Of a stretch of DNA of 9,399 bases, positions 1-5,789 are shown piece after piece; within the stretch, counting starts at the first letter, position 1, and each line of letters opens with the position of its first letter. Position numbers and translations under genes: made by a program. This DNA is from Deltaproteobacteria bacterium (lineage in GTDB: Bacteria; Desulfobacterota; Desulfobacteria; Desulfobacterales; JAUVGT01): NCBI GenBank assembly GCA_030593645.1, contig JAUVGT010000186.1:1-9399 (forward strand). The letters run 5' to 3'. The notes under the pieces were generated by a model. That model had not been told where the DNA came from, did not search any database, and saw only the letters and a program-made list of their open reading frames with translations.

Positions 1-1
1 G

Positions 2-259
2 CTTTATGGAGTACCCACATCGATCGGAGGGAGTGGGCATTCCTGTGGGAAAGCCAATTTTGAAATGGGCAAGGAATACCCAACTGTCAATCTCGATAAT
101 ATTTTGAAAAAATTACAAGAGATTTCAGCGGGGTTGATTAAGGACATGAAAAGCAAACACATAAAACTGGTTGATCTTCTGGTTCCCCTTTCAATGGCGA
201 TTCTAACCGATTATAATGAAGAATATTTTGGATTCGAAAACGATGAAAAGGAAGAATAG
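2..259 (+). CDS. C-terminal end of an unrecognised protein (5' truncated by the window)
   Basis: The frame is open from the first bases of the window to a TAG stop at 257-259. It reads LYGVPTSIGGSGHSCGKANF, then EMGKEYPTVNL and an amphipathic helix (DNILKKLQEISAGLIKDM), and it ends in an acidic tail (NDEKEE). An internal ATG at 65 has no Shine-Dalgarno sequence, and the frame continues upstream of it. I therefore treat this as the last 85 codons of a longer gene, not a 64-codon gene. The Gly/Ser-rich stretch GGSGHSCGK looks like a loop. It would suit a flavodoxin-type or other nucleotide-binding domain, but this is a guess and I do not recognise the family. The next gene begins 60 bp downstream on the same strand, so the two may be co-transcribed. 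Confidence 0.6.
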   Translation, partial: LYGVPTSIGGSGHSCGKANFEMGKEYPTVNLDNILKKLQEISAGLIKDMKSKHIKLVDLLVPLSMAILTDYNEEYFGFENDEKEE

Positions 260-319
260 AATCCAATTCAAAAAAGCATTTCGAGTTTTTAAAAAAATCG
301 GATTTCATGGGGAGAAAAC

Positions 320-670
320 ATGTCAGAATTCTCAAAAGAGGAAATTGAACAACGAAAAAAGGCCATTTTTGATTCAATGTCTGAGAGGGGTCGAAAGCGT
401 ATTATAAAATGCGGGTATGAACAATGGAATCCGTTCCAGGAACCCAAAGACCCCATAGATATTCGAAAAGATAAAACCAAACGCACCAGTCAAATGCTTG
501 TGCGGGAATTTCTCCAATCGAGAAGTTTTGATCAGATCAGCAATAATTATTCAAGGGGTGTCTTGGATATGTGTATTGGGATTATTAATGATGATGAGCG
601 GTATATAGCCATGCTCGACTTTGCCAGCTGGTACAATGAATTGTTGAAGAAAGAAGGGCTGGCTTCATAA
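320..670 (+). CDS. Small conserved-type hypothetical protein, 116 aa
   Basis: The ATG at 320 is preceded by GGGGAG at 309-314 with a 5-nt spacer, a good ribosome binding site, and the frame ends at TAA 668-670. The protein is soluble and charged, with no signal peptide or membrane segment. It starts with a helical segment (FSKEEIEQRKKAIFDSMSER). A WNPFQEPKDP turn follows around residues 34-43, then a basic stretch (RKDKTKRTSQ), and a C-terminal helical half (MLVREFLQSRS, then LDMCIGIINDDERYIAMLDF). There is no Cys cluster or catalytic motif that I can name. Composition and start signal look like a real gene. It lies 60 bp after the upstream partial gene and ends just before the promoter of the cobT transcript. 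Function unknown. Confidence 0.75.
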   Translation: MSEFSKEEIEQRKKAIFDSMSERGRKRIIKCGYEQWNPFQEPKDPIDIRKDKTKRTSQMLVREFLQSRSFDQISNNYSRGVLDMCIGIINDDERYIAMLDFASWYNELLKKEGLAS

Positions 671-685
671 TTAGTCTTAACTTAA

Positions 686-714
686 TTGACAATTGGTAAC
701 GATTTGTATATATC
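686..714 (+). promoter_or_regulatory. Sigma70-type promoter for the riboswitch-cobT transcript
   Basis: A perfect -35 hexamer TTGACA (686-691) is followed after exactly 17 bp by TATATC (709-714), which matches the TATAAT consensus at 5 of 6 positions. Transcription would start near 720-722, a few bases before the first strand of riboswitch stem P1 (727-731). The hexamers and spacing are seen in the sequence; promoter activity is inferred from them and from the fit with the aptamer position. Confidence 0.6.
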
Positions 715-724
715 AGAAGCGAAT

Positions 725-912
725 GCACAGGTGCAGAGAACTCATTTGAACGTTCTGTTAAAAGGAAAGATGGTGAGAATCCATCGCAGACCAGCCGTTG
801 CTGTATTCGGGGACGAAATCCGCAAGATGCCACTGGCCAGAAGTTTTTAAATAATGGGCCGGGAAGGCGCGGTTAGTAGGAAGATCCGAAAGCCAGAAAG
901 CCTGCCTGTCAA
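725..912 (+). ncRNA. Cobalamin (adenosylcobalamin-class) riboswitch aptamer
   Basis: The conserved blocks of the cobalamin riboswitch occur in the right order. GGTGC is at 730-734. TTAAAAGGAA is at 758-767 and leads into a GATGG/CCATC stem (769-773 with 781-785) around GTGAGAAT. GCCACTGG is at 829-836. GGGAAGGC is at 861-868. The B12 box, AGCCAGAAAGCCTGCC, is at 891-906. ACAGG (727-731) can pair with CCTGT (905-909) to close stem P1. The element lies immediately downstream of a promoter and upstream of cobT, a cobalamin synthesis gene and classical target. When cobalamin binds, such elements normally lower expression of the downstream gene, which gives feedback control. The exact class (AdoCbl or MeCbl type) needs a covariance-model search. 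Confidence 0.9.
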
Positions 913-928
913 TTATACTAAATATCTC

Positions 929-961
929 CGGACGATCAGCTGGATGCTGTCCGTATCTTTT
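929..961 (+). terminator. Possible expression-platform hairpin / intrinsic terminator of the cobT riboswitch
   Basis: About 20 nt after the aptamer, CGGAC (929-933) pairs with GTCCG (949-953). AGC (938-940) and GCT (946-948) extend the stem beyond a 4-nt bulge. The 3' arm is followed by TATCTTTT (954-961), a short and imperfect T-tract. Position and shape fit a riboswitch expression platform that stops transcription when cobalamin is bound. The stem is short and bulged and the T-tract is weak, so this is tentative. No competing antiterminator pairing was worked out. Confidence 0.35.
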
Positions 962-1156
962 AAACCGGCTTTTGAAATGCTGAAGCGGTTGGGATACAGG
1001 ACGTTGCATTTGGCAATGGACGGCCTTCACAGAATATATCCTGTTTTTCCTTTCCCATTAACATTTTGTATGAAGCCTATTTTAATGATGTGGAGATGTT
1101 CGCAGATTCCTTTTTTCATAAGTCTGGGTCTGTAAAATCTGCTCCACGGAAAGGAC
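962..1156 (+). other. Long untranslated leader between the riboswitch and cobT
   Basis: These roughly 195 nt hold no convincing gene. An open frame at 854-1135 starts inside the aptamer, lacks a ribosome binding site, and gives a Met/Pro/Phe-rich sequence unlike a normal protein. The stretch contains pyrimidine-rich runs (TTTTTCCTTTCCC near 1044-1056 and TTCCTTTTTTC near 1108-1118). The cobT ribosome binding site GGAAAGG lies at 1148-1154. It may be plain leader, or it may take part in riboswitch switching. Confidence 0.4.
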
Positions 1157-2263
1157 GTGATGATGGAAATTCAAAAACGTAAAGGAGAGATGATTAAATG
1201 TTTTTCAGGTGAATATGGCAAAACAATCGGCCGTATTAAATCAGTGGGTCAAGAGCTGCTGGAGAGCGCTCAGAGTAAGATCGATAATAAAACAAAACCA
1301 CTGGGAGCGTTGGGAAAACTTGAAAACCTGGCTGTACAAATGAGTTTGATTCAAAACGATTTGAACCCCAAATTGAATGGAAAAGCCATGTTTGTCTTTG
1401 CGGGAGATCATGGGATTACTGAAGAAGGGGTCTCGGCATTTCCGTCGGAAGTGACCGCCCAAATGGTTAATAATTTTTTAGCTGGCGGGGCGGCCATCAA
1501 TGTTTTGTGCCGTCATAATGAAATTGATATCCAGGTTGTGGATATGGGAGTTGTCTATGAATTTGATGACCATCCAAAATTGTTACAACGGAAAGTCAGA
1601 AAAGGAACTCGAAATTTCGCCATGGAGGAGGCGATGACTCGGAGTGAAATGGTGGAGGCCATTCAAAATGGAATGAACGTTTTTTTATCGGGTTATGATA
1701 GTGCTCAGATTGATATTGTGGGTGTGGGTGAGATGGGTATCGGGAATACCACGTCAGCATCAGCGATCATCAGCATCGTGACGGGAATTTCTCCAAAAAA
1801 AGCAACGGGCCGCGGAACCGGGATTGACGATACATGCCTTGAACAAAAAGCCCGGGTCATTGAAAACGCATTGAAGTTTCACAAACCGGATTCTTCGGAT
1901 GGATTTGATATTCTGCGAAAAGTCGGAGGATTTGAAATTGCTGGTATTGTGGGGACAGTTCTTGCTGCAGCGTCGACGAGATGCGCGATCGTCCTGGATG
2001 GTATGATTTCGACAGCGGCAGGATTGCTGGCATATCTGATAAATCCGGAAATTAAGGGATATCTGATTTCCGGACACAAATCTGTGGAAATCGCACAGAA
2101 AGCGGCACTTGAATATATGGGACTTGAACCGGTGGTCGATTTTGAAATGCGTCTGGGCGAAGGCACCGGTGCGGCGCTGACAATCGATATTGTGGATGCG
2201 GCATGTCGTATTATGAGAGAAATGGCCTCATTCGATGAAGCCGGCGTGGCAGAAAAGAAGTGA
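1157..2263 (+). CDS. cobT: Nicotinate-nucleotide--dimethylbenzimidazole phosphoribosyltransferase
   Basis: CobT transfers phosphoribose from nicotinate mononucleotide to the lower-ligand base (5,6-dimethylbenzimidazole or a related base). The product is the alpha-ribotide used to build the nucleotide loop of cobalamin; the enzyme is cytoplasmic. Family signatures are clear along the whole length (368 aa, usual about 350): KPLGALG near residues 47-53, FAGDHGI with D84/H85 at 81-87, SAFPSEVTAQM near 93-103, GEMGIGNTT at 191-199, and RLGEGTGAA at 332-340, where E335 corresponds to the catalytic glutamate. Three clustered starts (GTG 1157, ATG 1160, ATG 1163) share the GGAAAGG site at 1148-1154; ATG 1160 or 1163 has the best spacing. 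A fourth in-frame ATG at 1190 has AAAGGAG only 2 nt upstream, too close to be preferred. The gene stands alone behind a cobalamin riboswitch and ends with TGA; no other cob gene lies in the window. Confidence 0.95.
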   Translation: MMMEIQKRKGEMIKCFSGEYGKTIGRIKSVGQELLESAQSKIDNKTKPLGALGKLENLAVQMSLIQNDLNPKLNGKAMFVFAGDHGITEEGVSAFPSEVTAQMVNNFLAGGAAINVLCRHNEIDIQVVDMGVVYEFDDHPKLLQRKVRKGTRNFAMEEAMTRSEMVEAIQNGMNVFLSGYDSAQIDIVGVGEMGIGNTTSASAIISIVTGISPKKATGRGTGIDDTCLEQKARVIENALKFHKPDSSDGFDILRKVGGFEIAGIVGTVLAAASTRCAIVLDGMISTAAGLLAYLINPEIKGYLISGHKSVEIAQKAALEYMGLEPVVDFEMRLGEGTGAALTIDIVDAACRIMREMASFDEAGVAEKK

Positions 2264-2446
2264 AAAACTGTGTATTTTCAGACCGTTATAATCACAATAA
2301 ATTTGACTTTCTGAGAGGCTGAAATTTGAACGATCTCTTGTGGGTATAGGGTAATGTATATACAAAATGTAGTGTTTTAGCGATATCGTGATGTCAGGTA
2401 GATCCCCGTGGTCGCCCCTTCAAACAAAATTAATTTGGATTAAATG

Positions 2447-2488
2447 GGGGCGGCTGCAGAGGGCCGCCCCGATATTTATATTATTTTG
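2447..2488 (+). terminator. Strong GC hairpin terminator between the convergent cobT and flotillin genes
   Basis: GGGGCGGC (2447-2454) pairs perfectly with GCCGCCCC (2463-2470) around an 8-nt loop. On the plus strand it is followed by the T-rich stretch GATATTTATATTATTTTG, so it can terminate cobT transcripts. It also lies 34 bp beyond the flotillin stop codon on the minus strand, where the following bases (ATTTAATCCAAATTAATTTT) are moderately T-rich, so it may act in both directions. The stretch 2264-2446 between cobT and the hairpin holds no gene and nothing else I recognise. Confidence 0.75.
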
Positions 2489-2504
2489 TAGGCTCTGAAC
2501 GGTC

Positions 2505-4109
2505 TTAATCTTCCTTCGGTTTTTGTTTTGACTCTTGCGGGAACGAAGGCTTAATTTCGGGCCCCTTCTTTTTATCAGCGGTTTGTTTTTTTGTGTCTTT
2601 AATATCACCAAGATACTTCGGAAGATCGAGCCCGGCCATCTCAGCAATATCATGAAGCGGGGGTAAACTTTTAACAAATCCGGAAAGAAAATTAGAAGTG
2701 GTGTTTCCATTCTTATCATTTCCACCGGAATCCCATACCGTAATTTTATCGATTTTAAGATTCTTGATCGCTTCGATTTGCTTGGATACCAGCGTTTCGA
2801 TTTTTTCGATCATAAGGAATGTTCCTGCGGATTTGGTATTCCCATTGCAGCTTTTCACAAGCTCGGCATAACCTTCTGCCTTGCTGTCGAGTACCTGCTT
2901 GATACCTTTTGCTTCCGCTTCATACTTTAATAATATGGCATCCGCGCTGCCCTTGGCTTCCCTTCGGGTTTTTTCCGCTTCCGCTTCGGCTGCGATCTCG
3001 ATTTTTTGCTTTTCAATTTCCTTCTGAACCACCTCTTCGGCGGTCAATCTTTCATGCTCCGTCTTGTACTGGGCCTTCTGGATTTCTTCCAACGCTTGCC
3101 GCTTGGCCACTTCACCCCTCTTGTAAGCATCGGCCTTTTTGATTGAGAGCAGCGCTTCAGCCTCAGCAATATCTGCCTTGGCAGTATTTTCACCGGTAAC
3201 CGCATTTGCCTCCTGGGCCTGGATATAGACGCGTTTTTCAGCCTCAGCTTTTTTCTTACCCTTTTCAGATTCGGCGATGTTTTCAGCCACCCTGATTTCT
3301 TTTTCCCGATTGGCTTCTGCTTCACCAATGGTTGCTTCGGTTTCCTGCTGCTGGACAAAGATCCGTCGATCTGCTTCAGCCTTTTTTTGACCCTTTTCGG
3401 ATTGAGCGACATTTTCAGCCACCCTGATATCCTGTTCTTTGGCGGCTGCGGCCTGCCCGATAGCGCCGTATTTATCCTGCTCAGCCACATCTATTTTCGC
3501 TTGATTAATGGCTTCCGAAGCCGCTTTTTTACCAATACTTTCAATGTAATCCGATTCGTCCGTAATATCGGTGATATTCACATTAATAAGATATAGACCT
3601 ATTTTATTTAATTCCGGCGCGACGTTTTTTCGAATTTCTTCTAAAAATCTCTCCCGATCCTGGTTAATCTGTTCGATGGTCAAGCTGGCAACGGTGAGTC
3701 TGAGCTGGCCGAAAATGATTTCCATGGCCATCTCTTCAATTTCTCTCTGGGGTAAATTTAAAAGTCTTTCCGCGGCATTATTCATGATTCCGGGTTCAGT
3801 GCTGACACCTACGGTGAAGGTGCTCGGTACATTAATACGGATGTTCTGCTGAGACAGTGCATTCTGCAACGGGATGTTAATCGTCATTGGCGTCAAATCC
3901 ATGTACGCGTAGTCCTGGATCAACGGCCAAACCAATGTTCCACCGCCATGGATACACTCCGCGGATTGATTACCACCCACCCTCCCGTATATGACAAGAA
4001 TCTTATCCGAAGGACATCTTTTAAAACGTGATGCTAAAAAAGCAATGGTCATAAAGACTAAAAATACAAACGCAATAATAACAAATATCCAAAAACCAAT
4101 TCCGTCCAT
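2505..4109 (-). CDS. Flotillin family (SPFH/band-7) membrane scaffold protein
   Basis: Flotillins form oligomers at the inner face of the cytoplasmic membrane and organise membrane microdomains. The 534-aa protein has an N-terminal hydrophobic segment (residues 4-26) and an SPFH/band-7 domain from about 30 to 190 (KILVIYGRVGG, then the FGQLRLTVASLTIEQINQDR region). A long Glu/Ala/Lys-rich coiled coil spans about 195-415, and a globular C-terminal segment (416-500) ends in a Lys/Pro-rich tail (504-534). Within the coiled coil, residues 228-271 and 272-315 are tandem copies of a 44-residue unit. Length and order match the FloT/YuaG group. The start is supported by GGAGG (4116-4120 on the minus strand, 6-nt spacer). 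The gene follows the NfeD-like gene by 25 bp, the usual two-gene arrangement. A floT or yqiK name would fit, but I leave it open because I cannot tell which subfamily it belongs to. Confidence 0.92.
   Translation of the reverse strand: MDGIGFWIFVIIAFVFLVFMTIAFLASRFKRCPSDKILVIYGRVGGNQSAECIHGGGTLVWPLIQDYAYMDLTPMTINIPLQNALSQQNIRINVPSTFTVGVSTEPGIMNNAAERLLNLPQREIEEMAMEIIFGQLRLTVASLTIEQINQDRERFLEEIRKNVAPELNKIGLYLINVNITDITDESDYIESIGKKAASEAINQAKIDVAEQDKYGAIGQAAAAKEQDIRVAENVAQSEKGQKKAEADRRIFVQQQETEATIGEAEANREKEIRVAENIAESEKGKKKAEAEKRVYIQAQEANAVTGENTAKADIAEAEALLSIKKADAYKRGEVAKRQALEEIQKAQYKTEHERLTAEEVVQKEIEKQKIEIAAEAEAEKTRREAKGSADAILLKYEAEAKGIKQVLDSKAEGYAELVKSCNGNTKSAGTFLMIEKIETLVSKQIEAIKNLKIDKITVWDSGGNDKNGNTTSNFLSGFVKSLPPLHDIAEMAGLDLPKYLGDIKDTKKQTADKKKGPEIKPSFPQESKQKPKED
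3165..3428 (-). repeat. Tandem 132-bp (44-residue) duplication in the flotillin coiled coil
   Basis: Copy 1 (3297-3428, residues 228-271) and copy 2 (3165-3296, residues 272-315) both open with IRVAEN and share SEKG and KKAEA at the same offsets; 24 of 44 residues are identical. Most identity is in the first half of the unit (17 of the first 22 residues). The period of 44 residues equals four 11-residue repeats, which suits a right-handed or nearly straight hendecad coiled coil. The duplication preserves the frame. Confidence 0.8.
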
Positions 4110-4134
4110 GATCTTCCTCCATATTTATTTAAGG

Positions 4135-4710
4135 TTATATTCGTTCAACAACCAGGACATTTCCATCTACCCATACCACCCTCACGGGGGTATCTGTTTT
4201 CAATTCTTCATCATCATTGGTTGCGGCATCATATTCCCGCAAGCTGTTTCGAACATTGATTAGTACCCTGCCGGTACCGTTTTTTGGTATTCTCAAATAC
4301 ACCTTACCCTGTGCTCCAACCGTGCTGTCTATGGTTATGGTTCCGCTTGATTTTAATTTCATGGTCAGAAGAAAAAGCTTTCCGATGATCCAAACCGAAA
4401 CCAGGCCCGCCAGGGAGGCGCCCAGCATGGAGAACAAAAGGCCCGACTGGCTTTCCTTGTAAAGGGCGAGTCCGACCAGTCCGAACATCATGAGAAATGA
4501 GGTAATGCCATGAAGTGACAGGAACTTAAATCCCATATCGGAGTCCGCATGATGCGCGTCAAGATCGTGTCCCACATCCATGTCCGCACCATGATGGTCC
4601 AGTCCGATAAACTGCATCGCAAACTTCAGGATAACAAAGAGACCGCCGACAATGGCGGAGATTAAAAAAAATATTTCCACGCCATTGTATTGAGAAAACA
4701 TCTCGCTCAT
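4135..4710 (-). CDS. NfeD-like membrane protein (flotillin partner) with a His/Asp-rich loop
   Basis: This 191-aa protein has three predicted membrane segments (about 11-36, 67-84 and 90-117). A C-terminal beta-rich domain (122-190) contains VGAQGKVYLRI and ends with TPVRVVWVDGNVLVVERI, typical of the OB-fold of NfeD proteins. These proteins work with flotillins, and the flotillin gene follows after 25 bp. AAGAGG (4719-4724 on the minus strand) lies 8 nt before the ATG. The loop between segments 1 and 2 is unusual: residues 38-58 hold five His (39, 40, 48, 53, 54) and seven Asp (38, 43, 45, 49, 51, 56, 58), suggesting metal binding. With three membrane passes, this loop and the C-terminal domain must lie on the same face. 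No protease domain is present, so it is the short NfeD type. Confidence 0.85.
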   Translation of the reverse strand: MSEMFSQYNGVEIFFLISAIVGGLFVILKFAMQFIGLDHHGADMDVGHDLDAHHADSDMGFKFLSLHGITSFLMMFGLVGLALYKESQSGLLFSMLGASLAGLVSVWIIGKLFLLTMKLKSSGTITIDSTVGAQGKVYLRIPKNGTGRVLINVRNSLREYDAATNDDEELKTDTPVRVVWVDGNVLVVERI

Positions 4711-4836
4711 AATTTATACCTCTTATTTTTTGTTGATCTTAACTTTTTTTCCCTGGTGCGAATTGCTTATTCGAGAATAGACAACCGCAAAGATACCCCA
4801 TCAAATTAACAAAAATGCTGCTGGTACTATTGCATT

Positions 4837-4959
4837 TTGACATATACGTTATATAAGTTATCTGTTAGCAGTCAATATGTTCTGGAGTTCGATCCGAGGT
4901 TTTCTAGCTAATCGTCGGTGGTTCCAAAGCAGATTATACTCACGAAAAGTATATGTCAA
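4837..4959. repeat. Pair of 11-bp inverted repeats, TTGACATATAC
   Basis: TTGACATATAC at 4837-4847 recurs as its exact reverse complement GTATATGTCAA at 4949-4959, spanning 123 bp. No clear target-site duplication flanks the pair, so a small insertion element is possible but unsupported. Each copy begins with a perfect -35 hexamer and they point toward each other. They could be paired promoter elements or operator sites. Confidence 0.5.
4933..4959 (-). promoter_or_regulatory. Candidate promoter for the NfeD-flotillin operon
   Basis: On the minus strand, TTGACA (4954-4959) and TATAAT (4933-4938) are both perfect consensus hexamers, but only 15 bp separate them, 2 bp short of ideal. Transcripts would carry a leader of about 215 nt before the NfeD-like start at 4710. 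The short spacer may mean that a regulator is needed or that the match is accidental in AT-rich DNA. Confidence 0.35.
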
Positions 4960-4978
4960 TAAATATAATTATTTATTT

Positions 4979-5001
4979 TTATATAATTTGGAATTATATA
5001 A
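4979..5001. repeat. Perfect 10-bp AT-rich inverted repeat
   Basis: TTATATAATT (4979-4988) and AATTATATAA (4992-5001) are perfect inverted copies around a 3-bp centre, TGG. The symmetry suits a dimeric repressor site, and each arm also contains TATAAT, one on each strand. AT richness raises the chance of a random match. Confidence 0.45.
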
Positions 5002-5212
5002 CTCGGGTTGGAGATCTCTTGAAATGTTCTGAGATGAAAATCTGTGACGCTATCTCATACCAATCGCTCCTGAAACCAACGAAGCGATATATTATGAATA
5101 ACGTGAATCAATAATAAGGTTGATAATATTGAAAAATATGATAGGTTTGAAATTGCTGAAAATAAGTAGTGTTGAAACAATATGGAATTAAAAATAATTT
5201 GAAAGTGTTTTG

Positions 5213-5746
5213 ATGAACACAAAGGAAGATTTTCCTCAGCCGGATATAAACCTGGTAGGGGTTTGCGGATTGTTCTGCCCGGCGTGCAGGATATTCATTG
5301 CCCAAAAAGAAAGCCTGGAAAAAAGAATGAAGATGGCAAAGGCTTTTCAAATTCCGGTTGAAGTACTTCGGTGTGATGGTTGCCGATCACAAAATCGCTT
5401 CGTCTACTGTGAGATCTGTACCATGTCCGCATGCACGAAAAAGGCAGGGCTGGACTATTGCGCGGAGTGTGAGGATTACCCGTGTACACCGCTAAAAAAG
5501 TTTCGAGTCGCCTTACCGCATCGAATCGAGCTATGGGAAAACCAAACTCGTATCAAGGAGGTTGGGTATGAACGGTGGTTTGAGGAGATGTTAGAACATT
5601 ATTCATGCAACCGATGTCATACGATTAATTCGGCCTATGACCTGGCCTGCCGAAAATGCGGAGCGATCCCGAGTTGTACTTATGTTGCCAGGCATAAGTC
5701 AAAAATATTATCATATCTTGCAAAAAGGAAAAACCAGCCGGGATGA
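5213..5746 (+). CDS. DUF3795-type Cys-rich protein with C-terminal zinc ribbon
   Basis: The 177-aa protein shows the DUF3795 pattern: CGLFCPAC (C18, C22, C25), CDGC (C54, C57), YCEIC (C66, C69), C74, then YCAECEDYPC (C83, C86, C91). Proteins of this domain are common in anaerobes and presumably bind metal or Fe-S; their role is not known. After a linker (FEEMLEHYS) there is an extra module, CNRC at 132-135 and CRKCG at 146-150, which looks like a rubredoxin-like or zinc-ribbon knuckle pair. The start is ATG 5213; a TTG sits just before it at 5210. There is no good Shine-Dalgarno sequence (only GAAAG at 5201-5205), so translation may be weak. The gene is convergent with the cysteine synthase gene 43 bp downstream, and I see no clear terminator between them. 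Confidence 0.8.
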   Translation: MNTKEDFPQPDINLVGVCGLFCPACRIFIAQKESLEKRMKMAKAFQIPVEVLRCDGCRSQNRFVYCEICTMSACTKKAGLDYCAECEDYPCTPLKKFRVALPHRIELWENQTRIKEVGYERWFEEMLEHYSCNRCHTINSAYDLACRKCGAIPSCTYVARHKSKILSYLAKRKNQPG

Positions 5747-5789
5747 AAGGGAAGTCATAAGGTTGTTCCAGGGGGAGGTTCTAAAATCG

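Larger units (their letters stand above)
4711..5212. other. AT-rich divergent intergenic region with inverted repeats
   Basis: About 500 nt separate the start of the NfeD-like gene (minus) from the DUF3795 gene (plus). I see no credible open frame and no RNA gene I can name. The region holds an 11-bp inverted repeat pair (4837-4847 and 4949-4959), a candidate minus-strand promoter (4933-4959), a 10-bp AT-rich palindrome (4979-5001), two small hairpins (5030-5057, stem TGAGAT/ATCTCA; and 5063-5088, stem ATCGCT/AGCGAT), and a run of TTGA-containing motifs (5120-5204). Most of these are weak on their own. Confidence 0.5.

Noticed and set aside
65..259. A separate 64-aa gene starting at the ATG at 65
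   Set aside because: The frame is open to the window edge and the ATG lacks a Shine-Dalgarno sequence, so the end of a longer gene is more likely.
854..1135. 93-codon plus-strand open frame after the 116-aa gene
   Set aside because: It starts inside the cobalamin aptamer, has no ribosome binding site, and its residue pattern is not protein-like; the structured RNA explains the sequence.
3044..3490. 148-codon minus-strand frame rich in Arg, Lys and Pro
   Set aside because: It is a shifted-frame shadow of the flotillin coiled-coil repeats; the flotillin frame is fully supported.
4837..4959. A small transposable element (MITE) bounded by 11-bp inverted repeats
   Set aside because: No target-site duplication is visible and no second copy is available for comparison; kept only as an inverted repeat pair.
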